Positions 1-6,554 are shown, numbered from the stretch's first letter. The stretch: DNA of 11,535 bases from Bacteroidales bacterium (GCA_004555425.1 SFID01000130.1:1-11535); one strand, 5' to 3'. Notes: a model not told the origin generated them from the sequence alone. A program made the numbers and translations.

Positions 1-44
1 GAAAGCCTAACCCCACCTTCTTTCAGAAGGCTAACATCCTCTTC

Positions 45-202
45 AAGGCGATAAACAGAAAAAACATTTCCTGCAAGAGATACAGCCTATCCTTTTCAGG
101 ATTGTACCAGTCTTACCGCTGCAAACAGAATGCTGTTATCCATTCTTCCTGCGGAACATTCCATGATTGTCACAGTAGCAAGTTTTTTCTGTTTATCGCC
201 TT
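45..202. repeat. Perfect 21-bp inverted repeat with 116-bp spacer
   Basis: Bases 45-65 (beginning AAGGCGATAAAC) are the exact reverse complement of 182-202 (ending TTTATCGCCTT). The 116-base spacer contains only weak internal pairing, such as AACAG-AATG-CTGTT. A perfect 21-bp match at this distance is not expected by chance. It could be the stem of a structured RNA or the arms of a non-autonomous mobile element. No coding function is visible. Confidence 0.85.
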
Positions 203-204
203 GC

Positions 205-322
205 GCTTGATGCAAAACCCGATAGGGTGATGCTGTGACTGGCTGAAAATTCCCGAGCTTGCTCGGAGGATTTTCAGACGGCCACAGCATCAATGGCTCG
301 TCAGAGCCATTTTGCATCAAGC
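205..322. repeat. Cloverleaf-like nested palindrome
   Basis: An outer 13-bp stem (205-217 with 310-322, GCTTGATGCAAAA and its complement) encloses three arms that use nearly every base. Arm 1 is CCC-GATA-GGG (218-227). Arm 2 is a 10-bp stem TGATGCTGTG (228-237 with 283-292), continued by CTGAAAAT (243-250 with 270-277) and capped by CCGAGC-TT-GCTCGG (253-266). Arm 3 is TGGCTC-GTCA-GAGCCA (294-309). On the plus strand a T-rich run (331-350) follows, which could terminate a transcript. Whether it acts as RNA or as DNA is not shown by the sequence. Confidence 0.8.
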
Positions 323-449
323 GGAAGGGGTTTTTCCTGTTTTTGTTTTTCTCGCTAAAACGAGAGTTAGCTGGTGTCCTATTATATATAAGGTGTTCTC
401 CTTTCACTGAGTCACACGCCCTCGAGCAACGGGCGGTACATTGCGTTTT

Positions 450-474
450 CAATGAAAAGTGACCTGAGTAGTTT
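450..474 (+). repeat. Copy of a dispersed element end (…CTGAGTAGTT)
   Basis: This 25-base stretch, containing GACCTGAGTAGTTT, closely matches two others in the window: 5304-5328 on the plus strand and 5062-5087 on the minus strand. Those two are the ends of the MITE-like element at 5062-5329. This copy stands at the right end of the palindromic region of bases 45-435, so that region may be another member, or a relative, of the same repeat family with its other end outside the window or decayed. Confidence 0.55.
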
Positions 475-703
475 CCACTTGTCGTTATGTTCTTAATGAT
501 GGTTGGATGTCAATCGAAGACAGAACAGTGACCTTGGTGGACGATGAGGCTTTGGATGCTTCGTGTTTGCATCTTGGGGAGAGGCGGTCCCCACACCTTC
601 ACACAATATTAACAACCCCAGCCCAGCTTCTTCCCGAAACTATTCGTAATATTGCAGCGTCAACGAATGGGGTGGCGGCTCCACCCTTACAAAACACTTT
701 TCT

Positions 704-1399
704 ATGAACGAATCTCGAATACTTGTAGTGGACGACGAACCCGACCTGCGCGAAATCCTGCAATTCAACCTGGAGCAGGCGGGCTACCAAGTAGATACTG
801 CCGAATCGGCAGAAGCGGCTATGGAGGTGCTGACGCCACAGCACGTCCTGCTGCTGCTTGATGTGATGATGGGCGGTATGTCGGGTTTCCAGTTTGCCGA
901 GGTGCTCCGAAAGCAGCAGAACGATGTACCCATCATCTTCCTGACGGCCAAGGATACTGAGACGGACCTACTGAAGGGCTTTGCAACAGGGGCCGACGAC
1001 TATATCGCCAAGCCCTTCTCGCTCCACGAAGTGCTGGCCCGCGTCAAAGCTGTGTTGCGCCGGCACGAGCGTAAGGCGACTCCAAACGAAACAACGATGG
1101 AGCCGGCACAAACCATCCATTCGGGTGGCATCCTGGCGGACCTCCTGCGCAAGGTGGTCCTTGTCAACGGCGAAGAGGTGCGCCTCTCGCCCAAGGAGCT
1201 GGGCATCCTCTGCCTGCTGCTGCGCCACCCTGGCCGCGTCTTTTCGCGCGAGGAGATTCTGGCGCAGGTGTGGCGCGGCGAGAGTTATGTGCTCGACCGA
1301 ACGGTGGACGTACACATTGCCCGCATCCGCCGCAAACTGGGCAACGAGGGCACGCGCCTGACCAACCGCCAAGGCTATGGCTATTGCCTGGAGGCTTAG
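704..1399 (+). CDS. OmpR/PhoB-family response regulator
   Basis: This 231-residue DNA-binding response regulator should be phosphorylated by the sensor kinase encoded next to it and then bind promoters through its winged helix. The receiver domain (about 4-118) is intact: acidic pair D10/D11 in VVDDE, phospho-acceptor D53 in LLDVMM, T81 in LTAKD and K103 in AKPF. After a short linker, residues about 133-230 form a Trans_Reg_C effector domain (LSPKELGILCLL, SREEILAQVW, TVDVHIARIRRKLG, GYGY). Length and domain order are normal for the family. The start is the only ATG that gives a complete receiver domain. There is no Shine-Dalgarno sequence, as usual in Bacteroidetes. Gene order regulator then kinase is common, but the 215-base gap to the kinase is long. 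The signal and regulon cannot be inferred from the window, so I give no symbol. Confidence 0.96.
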   Translation: MNESRILVVDDEPDLREILQFNLEQAGYQVDTAESAEAAMEVLTPQHVLLLLDVMMGGMSGFQFAEVLRKQQNDVPIIFLTAKDTETDLLKGFATGADDYIAKPFSLHEVLARVKAVLRRHERKATPNETTMEPAQTIHSGGILADLLRKVVLVNGEEVRLSPKELGILCLLLRHPGRVFSREEILAQVWRGESYVLDRTVDVHIARIRRKLGNEGTRLTNRQGYGYCLEA

Positions 1400-1402
1400 C
1401 GG

Positions 1403-1500
1403 TCGCTTCGCGAGCTAGTTTCAACGGAAGCCTGTGGCTTCCTAGTTTCATTCGGGGACTGCGCCCCCTAGTTTCAACGCAGCCTGCGGCTGCTAGCTCG
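1403..1500. repeat. Array of four small hairpins spaced by TAGTTTCA
   Basis: Four hairpins follow one another at about 26-27-base intervals: TCGC-TTC-GCGA (1403-1413), GGAAGCC-TGT-GGCTTCC (1426-1442), GGGG-n6-CCCC (1454-1467) and GCAGCC-TGC-GGCTGC (1479-1493). The three gaps between them each contain TAGTTTCA (1416-1423, 1443-1450, 1469-1476), followed by AAC or TTC. Stem sequences differ but pairing is preserved, which argues for selection on structure or for repeated insertion of one element type. The array lies right after the regulator stop codon and could act as a terminator, attenuator or RNA-stability element before the kinase. Confidence 0.75.
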
Positions 1501-1526
1501 ATAGTATTGACTAGATGCTTTGGATT

Positions 1527-1570
1527 TTCTAGATATTCTAGATATTCTAGATATTCTAGATATTCCAGAT
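1527..1570. repeat. 9-bp tandem repeat (TTCTAGATA)x4 plus one degenerate copy
   Basis: Four exact copies of TTCTAGATA occupy 1527-1562, followed by a degenerate fifth (TTCCAGAT, 1563-1570). Each unit contains the 6-bp palindrome TCTAGA. A short AACTCCT-type duplication (around 1580-1597) follows. The tract lies in the putative leader of the sensor-kinase gene, so copy-number variation could affect its expression without altering any protein. Confidence 0.85.
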
Positions 1571-1614
1571 GCTCCGCCACAACTCCTAACTCCTAACTAA
1601 AAACCCCGCCTCCC

Positions 1615-3333
1615 ATGAAATATCGTACGAAACTTCTGCTGAACTTTACGGCAGTCTTTGTCGTATTTGCCGTGGTGCTGATGGTTTTCCAACACCACCG
1701 CGAAGTGGTCTATCGCGAGCAACTTATGGCGGCCCGCCTGCGCAGCTATGCCGACATCGTGGCCGTGCAGCATCGCACTGGTGGCGACTCTGCGCTTGTG
1801 GCCACGCCCGAAATGCGCACCACCATCATCACACGAACGGGACAGGTGGTCTATGAATCCGATAGTTTGGCCCTCCTCGCGCCATCCAACCACAACTCGC
1901 GCCCCGAGGTGCGCCAGGCATGGCAAACGGGCGAGAGTTATGACGTGCGGCAAAGCGAAACGGTCAAGCGGCCCTACTTCTACTTCGCCAAAAACTATGG
2001 CAACTTCCAAGTGCGCGTGGCCCTGCCCTACGATGAAGACGTGCGCGACTATATGCGCCCCGAGAATATCTTCACCATATTCGTGCTCTTGCTCTTCCCC
2101 GTTGTCATTGTGCTCCTGCTCTACCTCTCCGACCGATTCGGCAAGGCCATCGCGGGTCTCCGCCAATTCATTGAATCGGCCAACCGCGGCCTCATTGACT
2201 ACGACCACATACACTTCCCGAAGACGGAACTGGGCGACATCGGCAGCGCCATCCTCGAGAAGTATCGCCAACTGGAGGACAGCAACAGAATCATAGCCAT
2301 GGAGCGCGAACGTCTGGCCCTCCACTTTCTCTACTTCGAAGGCGGCATCGCCATCTTCTCGCCCGAGCGCCGCAAACTGCTGGCCAACGCTACCTTCCTG
2401 CAATACGTCAATACGATTCTCGAAGCACCCACGCCCAACCTCGACCGCATTTGGGAGACGGAAACCTTCCGCCCCATCATTGACTTTCTGAATACGCGCA
2501 CGCCTTCAACGCAGATGGACCTCGGCGCGGTCGGTTCGGTGTTTCGATACACCACACAAGCGGGCAGCGCAAACTTTGCCATCCAGGTGTTGGTGTATGG
2601 CGAAGGCAGTTTTGAGGTGACACTGACGGACGTGACACAGGCGGAGAAAACGCGCATACTCAAGCAGCAGATGAGCAATAATATCACGCACGAACTGCGC
2701 ACGCCCGTCAGCAGCATCCGCGGCTATCTAGAAACACTGCTCACGGGTCCCACGCTCTCGCCCGACAGGCAACGCGTCTTCCTAGAGCGCACCTACGCAC
2801 AGGCCGTGCGACTGAGCGACCTGATTCGCGATGTGGCACTCATCTCCAAGGCCGAAGAGGCTCCCGACACCCTGCCGCGCGAACTGGTGAACCTGAGCGA
2901 CCTCGCGGCGGAGGTCATCGAAGAACTGACCCCTGCTGCGCAAAAAGCGGGAATGCACATGGAGGCTCGCATCCCCGACGAAGCGGAAGTGAACGGCAAC
3001 TATTCTCTGCTCTACGCCGTTCTGCGCAATCTGATGGAGAACTCCATTCGCTACGCTGGACAGGGCGCAGAAATGGTCATTGAATGCTATCGCCACGAAT
3101 CCGCTACACTCTTCTTTCGCTACTACGACACGGGCGTGGGCGTGCCCGAGCAGCACCTGCCCCGCCTCTTCGAACGCTTCTACCGCGTCAGCGAGGGCCG
3201 TACCCGCGAGGCTGGCGGAACGGGTCTCGGGCTCAGCATCGTGCGCAATGCGGTGCACATGCACGGCGGCACTATCTCGGTGCGCAACCGGAAAGGCGGC
3301 GGCCTGGAGTTCCTCTTCACGCTCCACGAATAG
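1615..3333 (+). CDS. Membrane sensor histidine kinase (partner of the 704-1399 regulator)
   Basis: This 572-residue protein is an inner-membrane sensor kinase that should autophosphorylate and pass the phosphate to D53 of the upstream regulator. Transmembrane helix 1 spans about 8-25 and helix 2 about 152-171, leaving a periplasmic sensor loop of about 125 residues. A linker (172-235) leads to a PAS-like segment (about 236-345). The HisKA dimerisation motif is NITHELRTP with phospho-acceptor H359. The ATPase domain has N476 in RNLMENSIRYA, the G1 box DTGVGV (505-510), an F box near LFERFYRVSEG and the G2 box GGTGLGLSIV (534-543). All key residues are present. The layout resembles PhoR-type kinases, but no phosphate genes are nearby, so the ligand is unknown. 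The start is the first ATG giving a proper short cytoplasmic end before helix 1. Confidence 0.96.
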   Translation: MKYRTKLLLNFTAVFVVFAVVLMVFQHHREVVYREQLMAARLRSYADIVAVQHRTGGDSALVATPEMRTTIITRTGQVVYESDSLALLAPSNHNSRPEVRQAWQTGESYDVRQSETVKRPYFYFAKNYGNFQVRVALPYDEDVRDYMRPENIFTIFVLLLFPVVIVLLLYLSDRFGKAIAGLRQFIESANRGLIDYDHIHFPKTELGDIGSAILEKYRQLEDSNRIIAMERERLALHFLYFEGGIAIFSPERRKLLANATFLQYVNTILEAPTPNLDRIWETETFRPIIDFLNTRTPSTQMDLGAVGSVFRYTTQAGSANFAIQVLVYGEGSFEVTLTDVTQAEKTRILKQQMSNNITHELRTPVSSIRGYLETLLTGPTLSPDRQRVFLERTYAQAVRLSDLIRDVALISKAEEAPDTLPRELVNLSDLAAEVIEELTPAAQKAGMHMEARIPDEAEVNGNYSLLYAVLRNLMENSIRYAGQGAEMVIECYRHESATLFFRYYDTGVGVPEQHLPRLFERFYRVSEGRTREAGGTGLGLSIVRNAVHMHGGTISVRNRKGGGLEFLFTLHE

Positions 3334-3471
3334 CAACACGCGCGCGGGCCGCAGGCTTCGGCCCAGACAAAACGATGAATGCCACGAATGTGGAAGGCAA
3401 TTCCTTCTTCACATTCGTGGCATTCATCGTTTTGTGTAGGTTTGCGAAAATCTGGCAAGGGCGAGCGCGCG
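3334..3471. other. Convergent gap with stem-loops, possible two-way terminator
   Basis: The kinase (+) and sulfatase (-) genes end facing each other across this 138-base gap. It contains a hairpin GGGCCG-n7-CGGCCC (3346-3364) directly followed by the long palindrome 3367-3435. Neither is followed by a strong T-run on either strand (only GTTTTG), so a classic intrinsic terminator is not certain. Blocking transcription from both sides is the simplest role. Confidence 0.45.
3367..3435. repeat. Perfect 26-bp inverted repeat
   Basis: Bases 3367-3392 (starting ACAAAACGATG, ending ACGAATGTG) are the exact reverse complement of 3410-3435. The 17-base loop can extend the stem with GAAGG (3393-3397) and CCTTC (3403-3407). 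The arms contain CACGAAT, a heptamer that recurs in the palindromic element at 5062-5329, so the two may be related dispersed repeats. Confidence 0.85.
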
Positions 3472-5016
3472 TCAGGGCAACTGCAACGCTTCGAGTATCG
3501 CCTGCATCTGATTGACAACGCGCGGCTGCTCATCGGCCACATTGTGCTGCTGAGCGACGTCGCGGCGCACGGAGTAGAGTTGTGGGCCTTCGCTGCAACC
3601 TGTCTCAATAATAGGGCCCCAGGGAATAATGGCGGGGCCTGGCTTTGGCGCGATATAGGTCCACTGCTGCGTACGCAGAATGTGGGAATGCAGATGGCCT
3701 GTCTTGAACGCCCAGTCGCGGCCCTTGCGCTCGCGACCCATCCAAGCGGCGAGGTAGGGCTGGCTGTCGGGGGCGGCACCTGCGGGCACGGGGATGCCGA
3801 GAAGTTGCGCCATAGTGGCCGTGAGGTCCACCTGCGAGAGGAGGGCATTGCTCACGTGGCCGCGGCGCACGCGCGCTGTGCCGCATACGATCAGGGGTAC
3901 CACGCTGCCAGCCTCGAACGAACTATACTTGCCGCCGCGGAAGGGACCGCCAGGACAGTGGTCGCCCACCAGTTCAACGGCCCTATCGTCGTAGCCATCG
4001 TCAAGCACAGGGCCGTTGTCGCTCGTGAGGATGATAATGGTGTTGTCGGCCAAGCCTTCGGCGCGGAGGGCATCGGTAATCTGGCGCACCGTTGTATCGA
4101 ATTGCAGGATGGCTTCGCCGCGCAGGCCCATCGGACTCTTGCCGCGAAAACGCTCGTGAGGCATTCGCGGCACATGGACATCGTTCGTGCAGAAGTACAT
4201 GAAGAAGGGCGATTCGCGGTGTTCGTGGATGTAGCGAACGGCATGTGAGGCAATGGAGTCGGCAATGTCTTCATCGCGCCACAGGGCTCGTCCGCCGCCT
4301 TTCATATAGCCAATGCGCCCAATGCCTCCCACGATAGCCTGGTCGTGCCCGTGGCTGGACCGCTGTTTGGTGAGGAGCTGGGGATGTGTACGCCCCGTGG
4401 GTTCGCCAGGGAAGTTGCGCTGATAATCCACGTAGATAGGAGCCGCGGCATCGTAGTTGGCCACGCGCCCATTCTCAATATAGACGCAGGGCACGCGGTC
4501 GGCCGTGGCGGCCATAATATAATGGTAGTCGAAACCAAGGTCAGCGGGCGTCTGGTCCAACTGCCCGTTCCAATCTTGCTCGGCTGTGCGACTGCCTAGG
4601 CCGAGGTGCCACTTGCCAAAGGCTGCCGTGTGGTAGCCAGCGGCATGAAAAGCATCGGCCACGGTATAGCGCTCGGGCGGGATAATCATCCCCGCATTGC
4701 CGGCGGCCACATCTGTTCCCCGCCGCCGCAGGGGGTATTCGCCCGTGAGCAATCCGTAGCGCGAGGGGGTGCTCGTGGCGGCGCAGGCATGGGCATTGGT
4801 GAAGCGGGTGCCGCAACGCGCCAGGCTGTCAATGGTCGGCGTCTGCACACGGGTGGCTCCATAGCACGACAGGTCGCCATAGCCGAGGTCGTCGGCCAGG
4901 ATGACGATGACGTTGGGCCGCCCGTCGCGCGCAGCAGTGGCCTGCCCGTGGCCCGCAAAGGCAGGCAGGGCAGCGGAGGCGGTGGCCAGGGTGGCCAGGG
5001 TGAGGGATTTCTTCAT
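3472..5016 (-). CDS. Secreted Ser-type sulfatase (S1 family, arylsulfatase-like)
   Basis: This 514-residue sulfatase should hydrolyse a sulfate ester in the periplasm or at the cell surface. The chosen ATG gives a clear signal peptide (MKKSLTLATLATASAALPAFA); an in-frame ATG 23 codons upstream would only mask it. The alkaline-phosphatase-fold hallmarks are present: metal ligands D42/D43 in ILADDLGYGD, the formylglycine motif STPSR with S82 as the modified residue followed by YGLLTGEYP, K135/H137 in GKWHLG, H281 in NDVHVPR and D333/N334 in TSDNG. A serine at position 82 means it should depend on an anaerobic sulfatase-maturing radical-SAM enzyme (anSME); none is in the window. In gut Bacteroidales such enzymes commonly release sulfate from host or algal glycans. 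No SusC/D pair or glycoside hydrolase is adjacent, so the substrate is open. GC content is high in the sampled lines, like its neighbours. Confidence 0.94.
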   Translation of the reverse strand: MKKSLTLATLATASAALPAFAGHGQATAARDGRPNVIVILADDLGYGDLSCYGATRVQTPTIDSLARCGTRFTNAHACAATSTPSRYGLLTGEYPLRRRGTDVAAGNAGMIIPPERYTVADAFHAAGYHTAAFGKWHLGLGSRTAEQDWNGQLDQTPADLGFDYHYIMAATADRVPCVYIENGRVANYDAAAPIYVDYQRNFPGEPTGRTHPQLLTKQRSSHGHDQAIVGGIGRIGYMKGGGRALWRDEDIADSIASHAVRYIHEHRESPFFMYFCTNDVHVPRMPHERFRGKSPMGLRGEAILQFDTTVRQITDALRAEGLADNTIIILTSDNGPVLDDGYDDRAVELVGDHCPGGPFRGGKYSSFEAGSVVPLIVCGTARVRRGHVSNALLSQVDLTATMAQLLGIPVPAGAAPDSQPYLAAWMGRERKGRDWAFKTGHLHSHILRTQQWTYIAPKPGPAIIPWGPIIETGCSEGPQLYSVRRDVAQQHNVADEQPRVVNQMQAILEALQLP

Positions 5017-5345
5017 GGATAAGCGGAAGGGGAGTAACGAGATTTCGCAGCGAAAAAAATAGTAACTACTCAGGTGGCCTTTCAATGAGAACGATTTTTT
5101 AACACGAATCTTACGAATTTATCGAATGCAATGGAGTGTGCTTATCTTTTTCCACCACGAATTACACGAATGCTGACCAAGTCCGCGGTCCTCATTGCAT
5201 TCGAATCATTCGTAAGATTCGTGCATAGCACGAATCGAATTGTTTTGCAGGTAGCCTTTCAGCGAAATTCGAAAGATTCGAAAGATTCGTGTTTAAAACT
5301 CGTCATCGAAAGGCCAACTGAGTAGTTACAGAAAATATTAGTTTT
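5017..5345. other. 329-base gap filled by a palindromic element
   Basis: The gap between the RluA-family gene and the sulfatase gene (both minus strand) is mostly occupied by the inverted-repeat element at 5062-5329. No minus-strand TAnnTTTG box (CAAAnnTA as written) was found in it, so the sulfatase promoter is unrecognised or lies within the element. There is no coding frame of interest. Confidence 0.6.
5062..5329. repeat. MITE-like element with terminal and internal inverted repeats
   Basis: The ends are imperfect inverted repeats: 5062-5110 matches the reverse complement of 5284-5329, both starting GTAACTACTCAG, with GGCCTTTC and CACGAAT conserved within. Inside lies a second inverted repeat, 5103-5133 with 5193-5223, matching at 28 of 31 positions (CACGAATCTTACGAAT and CGAATGCAATG blocks). 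CACGAAT-type heptamers and an ATTCGAAAG tandem (near 5267-5288) fill the rest. No transposase frame is present. Length (268 bp), palindromic ends and AT-rich flanks suit a non-autonomous miniature transposable element. No clear target-site duplication could be assigned. Confidence 0.7.
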
Positions 5346-6242
5346 CTATTCCTCAGCAGAAGTGAATACGGCCTTGAAAGCCTTGGGGCAGGGGGTCTCG
5401 AAACTGAGGTGCTCGCCCGTAATCGGGTGGTAGAAATTCAGGCGATAGGCATGGAGGGCCAGACGGCCTATGGGATTGTCGCCGTTGCCGTACTTGATGT
5501 CGCCGCAGACGGGATGCCCGAGGTCCTGCATGTGTACGCGGATTTGGTTCTTGCGACCTGTGTCGAGTTTGAGTTCCACAAGGGAATGCTCGGGGCCTAT
5601 GCGGAGTGTGCGGAAATGGGTGCGCGCAAACTTGCCGCCGTTGTCGGTGGGCGAGGAATAGGTGAAGAAGGCTTTGTTGTCCTTGAGCCAACTCTCCACT
5701 GTGCCTTCGCGTTCCTCCATCTGGCCCGAAACGAGGGCGAGGTAGCGGCGGTCGGTCACAATCTCGCGCCAGTTGTGTTCGAGAATCTGCTCGGCCTCAA
5801 TCGTCTTGGCATAGACGAGCAGGCCCGACGTGTCGCGGTCAAGGCGGTGAACGACATGGGCCGTGGCCCCTTGGTGTGATTTTCTCAGGTAGTCGTCAAT
5901 GACGGTCTTGACGGAGTAGGCGTGGTGCGAAGAAGCCATGGAGAGAATGCCCACGCCCTTTTCGATGACGATGATATAGGCATCCTCATAGACCAGGCGC
6001 ACATGCTTGTTTTGCAGCGTGGGCCCAGATTTTCGCTTACTGATTTCGACGCGGTCGCCAGGGTTCAGGGGGAAGTCGTGCTGGCTACGGTTCTTGCCGT
6101 TGACGGTCACACCGCCGCCTGCCAGGATAGCCTTGGCTTTGTTGCGGCTGATGCCGTCGAGGGCCTTCATAATAAAAAAAAGCAACTCTGCCGGTTCCTT
6201 CACTTGGAAACCGGTAGAGTGCGGCTTATTCGGATTTGTCAC
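5346..6242 (-). CDS. RluA-family 23S rRNA/tRNA pseudouridine synthase with S4 domain
   Basis: This 298-residue enzyme should isomerise specific uridines to pseudouridine in structured RNA, most likely rRNA. An N-terminal S4 RNA-binding domain (about 14-70: EPAELLFFIMKALDGISRNKAKAIL, VTVNG, LNPGDRVEIS, given as separate blocks) is followed by the PseudoU_synth_2 catalytic domain. The active-site motif is HRLDRDTSGLL with catalytic D135; RRYLALV, KNQIRVHM and HPVCGDIKYG are typical family blocks. The start appears to be GTG at 6242: an in-frame stop lies two codons upstream (6249-6251), and the first ATG (6170) would remove the start of the S4 domain. Just inside the start is a hairpin followed by a T-run on the coding strand. 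Which member (RluC-, RluD- or a Bacteroidetes-specific type) cannot be decided here. Confidence 0.93.
   Translation of the reverse strand: MTNPNKPHSTGFQVKEPAELLFFIMKALDGISRNKAKAILAGGGVTVNGKNRSQHDFPLNPGDRVEISKRKSGPTLQNKHVRLVYEDAYIIVIEKGVGILSMASSHHAYSVKTVIDDYLRKSHQGATAHVVHRLDRDTSGLLVYAKTIEAEQILEHNWREIVTDRRYLALVSGQMEEREGTVESWLKDNKAFFTYSSPTDNGGKFARTHFRTLRIGPEHSLVELKLDTGRKNQIRVHMQDLGHPVCGDIKYGNGDNPIGRLALHAYRLNFYHPITGEHLSFETPCPKAFKAVFTSAEE
6185..6220 (-). terminator. Intrinsic-terminator-like hairpin inside the 5' coding region of the RluA-family gene
   Basis: On the minus strand, ACTCT-A-CCGGTT (6220-6209) pairs with AACCGG-C-AGAGT (6196-6185) with one mismatch and a small bulge. The stem is followed by TGC and a run of seven T (6174-6180 as A on the plus strand). 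This is the shape of an intrinsic terminator, yet it encodes residues about 9-20 and the T-run encodes conserved LLFFI. It may act as an attenuator or be fortuitous. Confidence 0.45.
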
Positions 6243-6307
6243 TATATATTATAGGTATAGGCGGACGCGCCGCGCCCATCGTAGGGGGGCAAGGGTGTCC
6301 ACGAAGT

Positions 6308-6553
6308 TCAACGTCTTTTTCTCCTGCCGCCAAAGAGCACCCGCAGCATCTTGTAGCCTGTCCAGAAACCATCAAACACGGCGTAGGCGGTGCTGGCATG
6401 GCGAATGAGGTTCTGCACCTTGTTGTTGGTGGGCGCAGGTGGGGCAAAGATTTCATGGTAATGGGCGCGCAGACCTTGGCGACGCTTGGCCAGTTCCGCA
6501 CGGAGCGCATCGGTGTGCGCCTGTATGGACTCGAGGGTATAGGGTTCGTTCAT
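6308..6553 (-). CDS. Small hypothetical basic protein next to the holin-like gene
   Basis: This 81-residue protein belongs to no family I recognise with certainty. Residues about 6-34 are rich in E, K, R, A and L and likely form a helix or short coiled coil; the C-terminus ends in a strongly basic GGRRKRR tail after a moderately hydrophobic stretch (TAYAVFDGFWTGYKMLRVLF). It starts one base after the TGA of the holin-like gene, so the two are almost certainly co-transcribed. It is preceded by GGAGGG at a six-base spacing, unusual here. Small proteins of this kind sit beside YtxH and holin-III-like genes in other Bacteroidetes; a role in the membrane or stress response is inference only. Confidence 0.75.
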   Translation of the reverse strand: MNEPYTLESIQAHTDALRAELAKRRQGLRAHYHEIFAPPAPTNNKVQNLIRHASTAYAVFDGFWTGYKMLRVLFGGRRKRR

Positions 6554-6554
6554 A

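Larger units (their letters stand above)
1..703. other. Long non-coding, palindrome-rich region before the two-component genes
   Basis: I see no convincing gene here. Open frames exist on both strands, but they run through inverted repeats and resemble no family I know. What the stretch does hold is structure: a small hairpin (CCTTCT/AGAAGG, 16-30), a perfect 21-bp inverted repeat (45-65 with 182-202), a cloverleaf-like fold (205-322), T-rich DNA (331-350), hairpins at 350-365 and 417-435, and a motif at 450-474 that recurs near 5062 and 5304. Bases 475-703 look unstructured. An open frame of 66 codons at 507-707 overlaps the response-regulator start by ATGA; I judge it more likely chance than a gene. 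No clear promoter box precedes base 704; the nearest candidate is TAATATTG at 647-654, one base off consensus. Confidence 0.6.

Noticed and set aside
411..440. 16S-like bases (GTACCGCCCGT on the minus strand)
   Set aside because: Only about 11 bases resemble the 3' end of 16S rRNA, with no flanking match; it is part of a CGCCC/GGGCG hairpin.
96..452. Open frame of 118 codons on the minus strand in the left region
   Set aside because: It runs straight through the cloverleaf and other inverted repeats, so its sequence is set by structure; it resembles no protein family and lacks a promoter or plausible start.
1427..1570. CRISPR-like array (repeated spacer plus hairpins, then tandem repeats)
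   Set aside because: Units are only 26-27 and 9 bases, spacers are the conserved part rather than the variable part, and no cas gene is present.
1164..1596. Frames on both strands with repeated Tyr-Leu-Glu or Tyr-Ser-Arg
   Set aside because: They are translations of the 9-bp tandem repeat and hairpin array plus antisense of the response-regulator gene.
3379..4248. Long plus-strand frame of 289 codons
   Set aside because: It is the antisense shadow of the GC-rich sulfatase gene, whose signal peptide and catalytic motifs are unambiguous.
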